From Chenopodium formosanum (taxonomy: Eukaryota; Streptophyta; Magnoliopsida; Caryophyllales; Amaranthaceae): a DNA stretch of 64,000 nucleotides. Positions within the stretch are counted from its first letter, which is position 1. Each line of letters begins with the position of its first letter. Of this stretch, positions 23,755 to 35,456 are shown one piece after another. The notes below the pieces were generated by a model. The model searched no databases and was not told the DNA's origin. It saw nothing but the letters and a program-made list of their open reading frames with translations. A program made the position numbers and the translations under genes. The stretch is from the NCBI GenBank assembly GCA_024500155.1, contig CM044869.1:38379398-38443397 (forward strand). The letters run 5' to 3'.

Positions 23755-26700
23755 TTATCGAAGAAGCAACATGTGAATAAGGCCAACAATAGCACCATCG
23801 AAATACTTCTTGAGTCGATGGCCATTGACCTTAAACGGAGACGAAGAATCCATCATTGAAACATCTATAACACCACTAGGAAAAACATTCTTAACCAAGT
23901 AAGGACCGCTCCATCTTGACATGAGCTTTCCTGGAAAGAATTTCATTTTCGAATTGTAGAGAAGAACTTTATCACCAACACAAAACTCCTTCTTCTCAAT
24001 AAGCTTATCATGAGTTTCCTTGGAAAGAGCTTTGTAAACACTAGCACAATCATAAGCATAAAATCGAAGCTCCTCTAACTTATGAAGATCTAACCACCTT
24101 TTCTCCCCCGCACTTGCCAAATCAAAGTTTACCTTCTTGATTGCCCACAAAGCACGGTGTTCGAGCTCAACCGGGAGATGGCATGATTTGCCATAGACTA
24201 GGCGGTATGGAGTGATACCTATAGGTGTCTTGAAAGCCTTTCTATAAGCCCAAAGCGCATCATCCAACTTGTCCGACTAATCCTTCCTATTTTTTGCAAC
24301 CGTCTTTTCAAGGATTAACTTGATTTGACAATTGGAAACCTCGACTTGGCCACTTATTTGAGGATGATATGGAAGGCCAAATAGTTGATGAACTCCATGC
24401 TTTCGCGACATCTTTTGAAAGGCATTGTGAATAAAATGAGAACCATTATCGCATATCACCGCCTTTGAAACACCAAACCTTGGAAAAATGACCTTCTTGA
24501 ACAACTTCATTACCACCTTGTGGTCATTAGTTGGGGAAGCAATGGCCTCAACCCATTTAGACACGTAATCCACCGCAACAAGGATATATTGATTTCCAAA
24601 AGATGAGGGAAACGGTCCCATGAAATCAATTCCCCAAACATCAAATACCTCCAATTCAAGAATCGGTTGTTGAGGAATCTTATTTCACTTGGAGATATCC
24701 CAACTCGTTGACAACGGTTGCATGTCTTAACAAAACCCCATGAATCCTTGAATAGATGCGGCCACCATAAACAGCTTTGAAAAATCTTGGTGGCGGTTTT
24801 AGAAACACCCATATGACCAACACTCGGATCCGAGTGGCACATCTTCAAAACACTAGGCACCTCTTCATTTGGAACACAACACCTAAGTAAGCCATCGACT
24901 CCTCGCTTGTACAAGATGGGATCATTCCATACATAGTGTCTCACCTCTCTCTTGAGCTTCTTTTGTTGATTCTTAGAATAGAAAGGTGGAAACTCCGCAC
25001 ATGAAAGAAAGTTCACTAAGTCGGCGAACCATGGGAGCTCCTTTGCCTCAATAGCATATAAGAAGTCATCAAGCATCCTATTCTCGATTGGAGAACCATC
25101 ATCATGAATTTGAGAATCTTCAAGACGAGATAGATGATCCGCCACAACATTTTCCGCTCCTCTCTTATCCCTAATCTCAATATCAAAAGTTTGAAGTTCG
25201 AGCACCCACCGGATCAACCTAGGCTCTGATTCTTTCTTGGCAAAAAGGTACTTGAGAGCCGCATGATCCGCGAAGACAATGGTCTTGGAACCTAACAAAT
25301 AACAACGGAACTTCTCAAAGGCATGAACTATAGGAAAAACTCCTTTTCCGTTGTGGTGTAGTTCCTTTGAGCACCATTTAGAGTCTTGGACATATAATAG
25401 ATCACATGTAGCTTCTTTTCCACTCTTTGACCCAAGACACCTCCAATTGCCGAATCACTCGCATTGCACATCAACTCAAAAGGTAAATCCCATCTTGGGG
25501 CTTGAACAATAGGAGTAGAGATTAGAGCCTTTTTTAACTTATTGAATGCCTCCAAACACTTATCATCAAATACAAACTCGACATCCTTTTGAAGAAGATC
25601 ATTGAGGGGCTTTGTAATGAGCGAGAAATCCATGATGAATCTTCTATAAAACCCGACATGTCCTAAGAAAGATCTCACTCCTTTCACATTAACCGGAGGT
25701 GGAAGCTTCTTAATAACCTCAATTTTTGCTTTATCCACCTCTATCCCCTTGTAAGAAATCTAATGGCCAAGGAATACGCCTTCCTCCACCATGAAGTGAC
25801 ACTTCTCCCAATTCAAAACCAAGTTCACCTTCTCACACCTTGCAAAACATTTCTCAAGGTTTTTAAGACATGTCTCAAATGAAACACCGCCTACGGAGAA
25901 GTCATCCATAAACACTTCCATTTCCTCCTCCAACATATCTCTAAATATACTCATCATGCATCTTTGAAATGTTACGGGAACATTACAAAGGCCAAACGGC
26001 ATTCTCCTATAAGCAAATGTTCCATATGGACAAGTGAAGGTCGTTTTCTCTTGGTCGTCCAGGTGGATAGGGATTTGGAAAAATCCCGAATAACCATCAA
26101 GAAAACAATATAACTTGTGCCTTATTAGTCTCTCAAGCATTTGATAAATGAAAGGAAGGGGGAAGTGATCTTTCTTGGTGGACGTGTTTAGACGTCTATA
26201 GTCTATACACATCCTCCATCCCGTGACCGTCCTCGTCGGAATGAGCTCACCTTTCTCATTCTCGACGACGGTCATGCCTCCTTTCTTTGGGACAACATGA
26301 ACGGGAGAGACCCACCTAGAACTCGAGATGGGGTATATAATTCCCGCATCCAAAAGTTTGGTGATCTCTTTCTTCACTACCTCTCCCATTTAGGGGTGTA
26401 GCTTTCGTTGTCTCTCAATAGAAGGTAGAGCACCCTCCTCAAGGGTTATGTGATGTGTACATAAAGCGAGGCTTATACCTTTGAGGTCATCAATGGTATA
26501 ACCCAAAGCACCTTGGTGCTTTCTCAAAACATCACACAACTCTTGAGCTTGGCGCTCACTCAAAGAAGAGCTAACAATCGCGGGACAGGTGGAGTTGGGT
26601 TTCAAGAATTCATACCTAAGGTGTGATGGAAGAGGTTTGAGCTCAACCATTGAAACACCTTTACCTTCCTTTGATGTAGCCACTTGCAACGCTTCTTGGC

Positions 26701-26773
26701 TAGAAATGCTCATACACATTTGCTCTTCAACATCCTCAAGGCTTCCATTGAGCACATCTTCATACAAAGCCAT
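23755..26773 (-). pseudogene. pol: Athila pol: reverse transcriptase, RNase H, integrase
   Basis: In order on -: RT from about 26389 (KKEITKLLDAGIIYP; RMPFGLCNVPVTFQRCM; catalytic FMDDFSV near 25905); RNase H (ELMCNASDSAIGGVLGQ near 25465, with Asn where the family has the first catalytic Asp); the integrase zinc region (CHSDPSVGHMG, then CNRCQR, 24840-24700); and the integrase core with all three acidic residues (GIDFMGPF near 24625, CDNGSHF near 24445, GQVEVSN near 24340). The C-terminal region (VYGKSCHLPVELEHRA, then MSRWSGPYLV) ends at the stop at 23755. Breaks: stops at 26390-26392, about 25745 and about 24270, and frameshifts near 25310 and 24665. Motifs are well kept, breaks are few, so inactivation is recent. 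Confidence 0.9.
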
Positions 26774-26790
26774 CTCCTTGCTAGGAGCAC

Positions 26791-29403
26791 CTATCTTTTC
26801 CTTATCAACAAAACATTCTCAAGAGCATCGTTAGAAGTGAGCAATTTCTCATGCATAGAAAACACAGCATGGTCAAGAGAATCAATCAACATGCAATTTT
26901 CTAAAGAAGAACTTGGATACTTCATACTATCATTCAAATCAAATTTTATCACCTCATCCCCTACTTTGAGTGAAATTTTAGCACTTTTCACATCTATCAA
27001 AGCACCCAAAATAGCAAGGAATGGTCTCCCTAGAATGATAGGAATGTTAGCATCTTCGTCCATCTCAAGCACCACATAATCCACCGGAATTACAAATTTC
27101 CCAACCCTCAAAGGAACATCCTCTACCTTACCCTTAGGAAACTTAATTGACCTATCGGCCAATTGCAAAGTGATGTTAGTAGGTAAGAGTTCCCCTAGCT
27201 CAAGTCTTTGGTACACCGAATATGACATAAGGCTAACACTAGCTCCTAGGTCACACAAGGCATTCTCAATTTGCATTTTATAGATGGCACAAGGGATGGA
27301 AAATTTTCCGGGGTCTTTTAGCTTAGGTGGCATCTTGTTCATTATGATTGCATTACAATTCTCGGTCAAGTTCACCGTCTCTACACCATCACAAGTCCTC
27401 CTACCACTCAAAATGTCTTTGAGGAATTTTGCGTAGTTAGGCATTTGGGTGACAACTTCGGTAAATGGTAGAGAAAGGTGAAGTTTCTTGAGCATGTCAA
27501 TGAATCTTCCAAATTGTTCATCTAACTTGTGTCTCATGAATTTTTGTGGATAAGGAAGCTTGGGTTTCACAATTTTTTTCTCCACTCTAACCTCACTAGG
27601 CTTCTCAATCTCAACCTCACTCAAAGATGCACCATCTCTCTCATCTTCAATCAAAACCTCTTTTGTGCCCTCCTTGGTCTCACTCTTCCTAGGCAAACTC
27701 TCCTCAAGAACCTTACCACTCCTTGTGATAATAGCATTGATCGGTCTCTTGGGATCTAGGCCTTGGGAAGGTAAAGAAGAAGGACTAGCATGGTCTTTCA
27801 AAGCATTAGCAAGTTGAGATATTTGGTTTTCAAGTATCTTATTATGAGTCATCATTTCATTAAATTTCTTGTCCCTTGTGGCCATGTAAGTGTTCAACAA
27901 CTTTGTTTTATTTTCAATGATTTCTTCCAAATTGTTTCTATGTGAAGAAGAAGAGGTTTGAACATAGGAATTATCATTTTGGGCCTTTGGAGCAAAACCG
28001 GGTGGGGGACCCCTTTGAGAATTATTTTGAAAACTTCCCCTATTTTGATTGTTCCAATTACCTCTACCTTGATCATGGTTACCATAACCTTGGTTATGAT
28101 TACCATAATTTTGGTTATGATTTTGGCTACTATAACCTTGGTTGTTATAGTTACCTCAGGAATTTTGGTTCCCATGGTTCCTATTACCACCACCTTGGTT
28201 GTAGTTGTCAAAATTGCCATGGTTGTTGTAATTCCTATTCCATTGACCTCTTTGATTCTCAAACCTAGAATCATGATTATTTGACACATAGTTCACATGC
28301 TCATTCACATTTCCATCTTGATCATCACAAACAACCATACATGCATGAGGGCAACTAGAAACATCATTATCATACGACCCACAATCATCACAAAACAAGC
28401 ATCCACTAGGCATGTTATTAGAAGAGGGAGGGGGTTGAGAATTAGAAGACATACCTCTCCCCTTAGATTGGGAGGGAAGACTTGAAACTTGGTAGGTAGC
28501 ACTTTCCAACTTCGCCTTGATAGCAGACATCTCCTTCCCCAAGTTTGTCCATCTTGATAGATTGTTGATTGCATTTAGATGATCAACCGAGTACACTGAA
28601 GAGCTACTCTTGCTAGTTGACTCTCTTTCTCCATCTTGCCAATCTCTATAATACCTCACTACGTCTTCAATTATGTCTACCACTTCTTCTTTCGTTTTGT
28701 TCATGATAGGACCTTCGGCTCCTCCAACTAAACATGATTTTCCTTGAGGACTAAGGCCTTCATAGAAGATTTGAATAATTTGGTAAGTAAGAATTCTGTG
28801 GTGAGGGCACTCTCTTTGATACTCTTTGTATCTCTCCCATGCTTCATAGAGACTCTCACTAGGCTTTTGCTTGAAACCTTGAATCAAAGCTCTAGGCTCT
28901 GCCGTTTTCTTTTGTGGATAAAAACGGGATAGGAACTCCTTGGTCACTTCATCCCATGTCCTTAGAGAATTCGGCTTGACTTCCGTATCATATGAGCGAA
29001 AAGGGAAAAAGCTTGAGGCGGATGAATTCTTGGGAAATTCCATTCACCTTGATAGTATTGCAATACTTTTCAAACTCCTTGAGATGATTTAGCGGGCTTT
29101 CATGCTTGGCCCCACTAAATTGTCGCCTCTCTATCAAAGTGATCATTGCCTGTCTTATTTCAAAGTCATTTGCCGGTGTTATAGGTGGAGCAATCCCACT
29201 CTCAAATCTATATGCACTGGGAATCCCAATTCTTTCAATGCCACCCTTGAATTTTCTCCTATTCTTGCTTGTTCCTCTTGTTGTGGTTCTTCTTCACTTG
29301 AAATACTAGGGCTCAAAGATCGTCTAGCACCTATTAACCTTGCAATAGTTCTCTCAATTTCCAGATCAAATGGCACTAGTGAACGACCACGTGCTCTATG
29401 CAT
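26791..29403 (-). pseudogene. gag: Athila gag and aspartic protease
   Basis: A start at 29403 (MHRARGRSLVPFDLE) lies 120 bp after the primer site. A frameshift near 29200 leads into the capsid-type region, then an open frame from 29043 (TWDEVTKEFLSRFYP; SLYEAWERYKEYQRECP; the retrotrans_gag fold). A degenerate zinc-knuckle-like stretch (CDDCGSYDNDVSSC, His missing) follows near 28390, then an Asn/Gly/Gln-rich segment (28320-27960) with one TGA stop at about 28154. The same frame continues to the protease: active site CDLGASVSLM near 27240 and IILGRPFLA near 27030. The frame ends at 26791, and another shift joins it to pol. Gag builds the particle; the protease cleaves the polyprotein. Confidence 0.87.
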
Positions 29404-29522
29404 AAAATCTCAAAAGAAATGGTTAGCAGCACGGCTACAAATGTAGCCTAAAAGAAAATCTTTTTGTATTTTCAATTAAAGATGAAATAGACTCAACAAC
29501 TATAACAAAGCACCAGTATCAA

Positions 29523-29540
29523 TCCCCGGCAACGGCGCCA
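29523..29540 (-). promoter_or_regulatory. Athila primer-binding site, tRNA-Asp type
   Basis: On - the sequence TGGCGCCGTTGCCGGGGA starts 4 bp after the 5' LTR end. It is complementary to the 3' end of plant tRNA-Asp(GTC) as I know it, over 18 bases. It primes minus-strand DNA synthesis. Confidence 0.88.
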
Positions 29541-29544
29541 TTTT

Positions 29545-31140
29545 TGACGTAGGGAAAAGTAGGTTGTTTTCTACCCTTTCCTAGAGCCAAAGAAAATTTA
29601 TAAACACTCGACCAACCTAATACGAGTATATGGTAAGTCAAGGGTCGAACCCAAGGGAATGATTAGGTGCAAGCTATAGCCTAGGTAAAGCTATTTCGAA
29701 GATTGAGGGAAGATACAGTTGGTAACTAGGTATCGGAAAAACTAGATTAATCGTGAAATTCAATATACTAAACACTAGGGATATTGGTTCCACGTGTAAG
29801 CTCAATGATTATGCTAATTGAAGGATCACTCAATCAATTCAAACGTTGCAAAGGACAAACAATAGTTGCAATCAAAGGAATTCAAGGGCTATCTCCTATA
29901 AGCCAGGCTAGGGTTCAGTATGAATGGCTAACTAGAAAAATCACAATCAAATTCAATCAATTAAAGCAATTCTCAAATCAAGGGTTCATGTCATTGAAAT
30001 TTGCAATGCAATCTAGATTAATCTTATAGGTTGATCACTCCTAGTCTAATTAATCACATACACAACCATGTCAACCAATTTAATTGCAACAATTCAATCA
30101 ATTAAGGATCATCAACTAGCAAAAACCATCAATCTAGCATGCTTCCCCTTCTCCCTAGCAACTAATCTACTCACTAATCATGGTGAAATTGAAAAACAAA
30201 ACAAATTGAATCACAAAAATATTCATTTCAAGCTCAATCAAGTAGAAAATCAATCACTCAACAATTCTAAAGCAAAGAATGAAATTCAAATCAAACATTC
30301 AAAGATGAAAAGAAATTGCGATAAAAGTAAATTCAAAGGAAAGAAATCTCACAAACTTTCATGTATGCGAAGAAGAAATCTAATATCAAATCGAAATCCA
30401 AGATCAAACTCAAGTAAAATCAAGTATCTTAAGCTTATCTTTCTACTTTCTCTCTCTACTAAATCTGGAAAAATATATGTCAAGTACAAACTTTTGTCGT
30501 CCCCCAAAAAGGAAAAGATTAAGGGTATGAATAGAAGAAACGAGTGAAGCGGGCGAGGCGCCTGGTGCGCGCGCACCACCAGGCCGCGCGCGCGCATAGG
30601 TGGGTCTGCTTGCACGCACCCCCTGTGCCACGCGCACGCACTTCTGCTCGGTGCTCGTGGCCTTGCCTCCTTCGCAGGCTCGATATATCTCCGCGCTCCC
30701 GAGCATCCTTATCATTGGTGCACTCGAGGCGATTCTTGTGAGAAGGGCAGCTCCTTTATCTTCCAAGCATTAGAATGCCTCGAGCCAAAGCATAACTTTC
30801 AAGGCCCTCGAGTTCGCGGAGCTAACTTTAATTGCGTTTTCGGAATCCCGAACTTTGCTCCATTAACTTTCTTGAATGCGCTTGAGCTTCCGCCTTGGTG
30901 ATCATACCTCGGGAAACTCAACATACCTACAAAACAAATCAAGGAAACAAAGAATCGAGAGAAATAGTCGAGAAATGAACAAAATGACAAGAAAACCAAT
31001 AAAAGCATGCATTTCTCTAAACTTACACACAAACACGCAAAGCAAGAATTATTATGTAAAAACACGGCAAAAAGGACTAAAAATGAGAATAAAACTATAA
31101 AGAAAACCTAGCATAAGAGTGCCATAAATGACATTCATCA
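29545..31140 (-). repeat. Athila 5' LTR (1596 bp)
   Basis: On + it begins TGACGTAGGGAAAAG and ends GACATTCATCA. Partner of 15982-17568. The element reads on -, so this is its 5' LTR and should carry its promoter; I cannot place a TATA box with confidence. Confidence 0.92.
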
Positions 31141-31560
31141 AGAGGCTAGAAGTATGGGCTGGGGTCTATAGTGCAAGACCTAGACCCGGGATGCCACTTC
31201 AAGCCCATGTGCTCAAGATGACAAGGTTATTCAACCACCTGGAGTTGGTTGATAGATCGGCGGAGGATGAGTAAGCGGATCATATGCTTTTAAGCTCACT
31301 CCACTCGGGGTATGTTGCAATTAAGATGCGACTTACAAACAATCGGGACAAACTTTCCTACAAGGAAGTTATCTAAGAGCTCTAGAAAACCTATTCTTGC
31401 AAGGCGGCTAAGTTTGCTCTGAGGCCTAAGAGGAAGGAGTTCAAGAACAAGGCAAAGATGCGCTGCTTCTATTATAGTAAATAAGGTCACTACAAGAGAG
31501 AATGTAGCGAGTATTTGGAAGATGAGGCAAGAGGAAAAGGAGCCTCAATCTCAGGTATCA
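31141..31560 (+). pseudogene. gag: Copia-1 gag, C-terminal part with broken zinc knuckle
   Basis: Continues in frame from 15981 (LEVWAGVYSARPRPGMP; MTRLFNHLELVDRSAE). Stops appear after about 40 codons. The zinc knuckle near 31460-31505 reads CFYYSK-stop-GHYKREC: the second Cys is Tyr and a stop interrupts it, so it could not bind zinc normally. Confidence 0.72.
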
Positions 31561-32760
31561 TCTTTACACTTGAATATAAGAAATTTACAAGGTATTAGGT
31601 ATCGGAAAATTGACTCACTATGTGCTCCTATTTCAGGAACAAAGTGAGCACACAAGTGGAAGATGATGAAAATCTATCAAAAGAAAACTTGTAATCTCAT
31701 ATTTTTATCTAGTGTTAAAACTTGTTTAGTTTTATCTACCATACTTTGATCTCTTGGCGTTGGACGTCATGTTGACTTTGATCACAAGACTTTTGTTTTA
31801 TGTCTTGTTTATATTTATGTAATGACACATTTGTGTGTTTAGACAAAATTGTTTATAATGATACCAAAAGAGCTAAGACCATGGTGTCAAATCAAATGTA
31901 CTTATGGCATTGTTGTCTTGGCTACATTAACATCAAACGCATCAAGAAACTTCTACGGGAAGGTGTTCTTGAGTCTTTCGATTTAGAATTGTTTGAGAAT
32001 TACGAAGGACGCTTATTAGGCAAGATGATTAAACCGCCATTCTCTAAGTTGGGAGAAAGGGCAGGAGACTTATTGGGTCTAATACACACCGATGTATGTG
32101 GAACAATGAGCTCCGCCACAAGAAACGAACATCGATATTTAATCACCGTCACAGACGACTATAGTAGATATGGCTATGTCTACCTCATGTCGCATAAATC
32201 TGAATCGTTTGAAAAGTTCAAAGAATTTTAGAGTGAAATTGAAAATCAGCTTGGCAAGAAAATCAAAGCCTTTCGATCGGATTGAGGTGGTGAATACTTG
32301 AGCCAAGAATTCAGTGACCATTAGAAAGAAAAGGGTATACTTTCAGAATTGACACCTCCAGGAACTCCACAATGGAACGGAGTATCCTTTAGGAGAAATC
32401 GAACCTTGTTAGACATGGTACGATAAACAATGGCTCTTCCTATCTCTTTCTGGGGACACGCACTTCTAACTGCGGCACTAACACTTAACCGTGCTCCATC
32501 AAAAGCTGTAGCAAAGACTCCATACGAGTTATGGACGAAGAAACCTCCTAGGTTGTCTTTTCTAAAGATATAGGGATGCGAAGCATATGTCAAGAAGTCG
32601 ATTTCTGACAAACTTCATCCCAAATCTGACAAGGTTTACTTTGTGGGATACCCAAAAGAAACCAAAGGGTATTACTTCTACAACAAATCGGAGAACAAAG
32701 TGTTTGTTGCTCACGACGGTGTCCTTTTGGAGAAGGAGTACCTTTCAAAATGACAAGTAG
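31561..32760 (+). pseudogene. pol: Copia-1 protease remnant, GAG-pre-integrase and integrase
   Basis: No clear aspartic protease active site survives in 31561-31790. From 31800, MYLWHCCLGYINIKRIKKL is the pre-integrase zinc region. The integrase core follows: LIHTDVCG with the first Asp near 32090, TVTDDYSRYGYVYLM, FRSD-stop-GGEY with the second Asp near 32280, and PQWNGVSFRRNRTLLDM near 32390. The last motif has Phe where copia integrases have catalytic Glu. The chromodomain-free linker ends NKVFVAHDGVLLEKEYLSK. At least five stops interrupt the frame. Confidence 0.82.
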
Positions 32761-32959
32761 GAGGAAAATTGAACTCGACGAAGTTCGTGAAGATGAGCAA
32801 CAAACACAAAATGACAGTAAAAGTGCTTAAACAGCATCTGTTGACGCAGGTCAAAATGATCAAAATGTGCAAAGTCAAACCGATAATGCAAATGCTTAGT
32901 CCATTACCCTACGTAGGTCTTAGAGATCGAGATCTCAACCTGATAGATATCTTGGTTTA

Positions 32960-34593
32960 GTATTAACCGAGAATCAGGACATCCTGATCATGGATGGAGA
33001 TGAACCGGCAACCTACAAACAAGCGATGACAAGCACCGACTCTGCTAAATGGCAAGAGGCCATGAGATCTGAAATAGATTTCATGTTTGAAAATCAAGTC
33101 TGGGACTTGGTTAACTTACCCGAAGGTTACGCACCTATCGGATGTAAGTGGATTTTCAAGTTGAAAATCGACAAAGATGGAAATGTATTCATTTACAAAG
33201 CTAGATTGGTAGCAAAAGGTTACAGGCAAGTTCATGGTATTGACTACGATGAAACCTTTACTGCAGTCGCAATGCTTAAATCCGTTCGGATCCTCCTAGT
33301 GATTGCTGCATATTACAATTATGAAATATGGCATATGGACGTAAAAACTGCCTTCCACAATGGTATTTTGGAAGAAACTTTGTATATGACGCAGCCTGAA
33401 GGTTTTGTCGACCAAAACAATGCTGGGAAAGTTTGTAAGCTTATGAAGTTCATTTATGGGCTAAAGCAAGCAAGTAGGAGTTGGAATCTGCGATTCGATG
33501 AAGCCATCAGTAAGTTTGGTTTTATTAAGAAAACAGATGAATCTTGTGTTTACGAGAAGGTTAGTGGGAGTGACATCGCCTTCCAGTCTTATATGTCGAT
33601 GACATATTGCTCATTAGAAACAACATTCCGTTGTTAGAGTCTGTAAAGGCCTGGCTTGGAAAGTGTTTCTCAATGAAAGACTTGGGAGAGGCTCAATACA
33701 TACTAGGCATCAAGATCTATAGGGATAGATAAAAAAGGATGATTGGATTGAATCAAAGTACATATATTGATAAGGTACTGGCTCAATTTGGCATGGAGGA
33801 GGCCAAGAGAGGTCACTTGCCTATGTCACATGGCATAACCCTAAGCAAGAAGCAGTGTCCACAAACACCTGATGAGCGGGTAAGGGTGAATCAGATTCCA
33901 TATACTTCGCTTATTGGATCGATCATGTATCCCATGATATGTACTAGGGCAGATGTATCGTATGCCTTGAGTGCTACGAGCCGTTACCAATCAGACCCAA
34001 GAGAGGCCCATTGGACTACGGCCAAGGATATCCTAAAGTACCTGAAAAGGAACTAGGATAAATTCCTGGTGTATGGTGGTTTAGAGGAATTAGTTGTTGA
34101 AGGTTATACCGATGTGATCTTCTAGACAGACAGAGACGATTTCAAATCGCAATCTGGATATGTGTTCTGTCTAAATGGAGGAGCGTTTAGTTGGAAGAGT
34201 GCCAAGTAAAGCACAACATCAGATTCTACAACTAAAGCCGAATACTTAGCAGTTGCTAAAGCAGCTAAGGAGGCTGTTTGGATTCGTAAGTTCGTTGGTG
34301 AACTTAATGTTGTACCCTCAATCAAGGGTCTAATAGCCCTCTATTGTGACAACAATTGAGCTATTGCTTAGGCTAGAGAGCCAAGGGAACATCAGAAGGT
34401 CAAACATGTCAAGCGAAGGTTTCACATGATTCGAGAATGGAAATCAGAAGGTGAAATCAGAACTTGCAAAGTTGGAACGGATGACAATGTAGCCGATCCA
34501 CTTACTAAACCTTTACCTCAAGTGAAGCACAATAAGGACGTTGAGGAATGGGAATCAGGCATGTGGGAGACTAACTTTGATTTCCCTATTTAG
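32960..34593 (+). pseudogene. pol: Copia-1 reverse transcriptase and RNase H
   Basis: RT is open from 32990 to 33637: DSAKWQEAMRSEIDFM, GCKWIFKLK, KARLVAKGYRQ, MDVKTAFHNG (first catalytic Asp), YGLKQASRSWN. A frameshift just before the catalytic motif moves YVDDILL (about 33590) into another frame. RNase H follows (TDRDDFKSQSGYVF, KAEYLAVAKAAKEAVWIRK, LYCDNN, VADPLTKPLPQ) with stops at about 33729, 34054, 34124, 34207, 34358 and 34370. The frame ends at the stop at 34593. Sequence style is that of the common plant Ty1/copia lineages; I do not assign one. Confidence 0.87.
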
Positions 34594-35456
34594 TGTTTTA
34601 GTTAATTTTTTAACATTTAACGTAAGACACTAAGAAAAACCATTCACGTTTTGGAGTAATATAGATTTCATGCAATATTTTATCACTCCGTTTGCTATTT
34701 ATTGTGGTTTAGGATTAAATAATGAGTCCATTCGATTATGAGAATTTTCAAAATAGGGTATCAAGACCAGTCTTGGTAAGGAAACACCTATTAAGTGAAC
34801 ATTAAACATTAAATCGAAAATTATCCCTAATCGAGGTCATTAAAATTATGGACGATTAATGACCATTTGAGATTAGTATGTAGTTTGATCTATAGAACCG
34901 TTTCTTGTGCTACAAGTACATGATCGTTATTAATCATTTGCACAGGTATTAGTTTAGAACCATACTGGATCGACCTATGAGAATACTTTAAGAGATTAAA
35001 TATCGTTATAAGTATACTTCTCAGTATGGCTATCGGAACCTATTTCCTTGGCCATGAGTATTGTGAGTTCTCTTATTTGAGTAATAGTCCGCTTTGATTT
35101 TGTCAAACGTCTGTCGCAATAGGGGATTATAACGGGCAATACTCTGGCGGCTAGGTCCCCTTAGTAAGACAAGCTACATTATAAGACTAGGAATGTCCCT
35201 CGACTAAAATAGGGAAGATGTCTTTGTTGTTTACAAGGCCTCTCGAAGAGCGAGACTGTAAAATGCATGGCCGTGCTTAGATGGATTTTAGAATTCATCT
35301 GTTTATAGACAGTCGGACTCGGGATCGAGAAACACTTCTGGACATAATAAGGATGACGAATAAATCTTACCTTATAGTTCATGAAGAGACATTAAGTGGC
35401 ACAGGAAAAAGGCTATACACTAAATGCACACTTGCCCGGAAGGACATGTGGGAGAT
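34594..35456 (+). other. Copia-1 3' untranslated region and polypurine tract
   Basis: No gene. It ends in TGTGGGAGAT just before the 3' LTR, matching the copia polypurine tract (GTGGGAGA). Short frames here are not conserved. Confidence 0.7.

Larger units (their letters stand above)
15982..31140 (-). mobile_element. Athila-type Ty3/gypsy retrotransposon, 15.2 kb, full length
   Basis: Near-identical LTRs (15982-17568 and 29545-31140) begin TG and end CA. They are flanked by AGAGA (15977-15981) and AGAGG (31141-31145), a 5-bp duplication with one change. On - the order is 5' LTR, tRNA-Asp primer site, gag, protease, RT, RNase H, integrase, long spacer, an ORF in the envelope position, a second spacer, then the 3' LTR. 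This is the Athila plan. Long open stretches encoded in the two LTRs differ at only about four of 240 residues, so insertion is recent relative to the rest of the stack. Several in-frame stops and shifts in gag-pol show it cannot act alone. Confidence 0.9.

Noticed and set aside
27942..28284. Tyr/His- and Ile/Val-rich 108-codon frames on +
   Set aside because: Antisense of the Asn/Gly/Gln-rich end of Athila gag.
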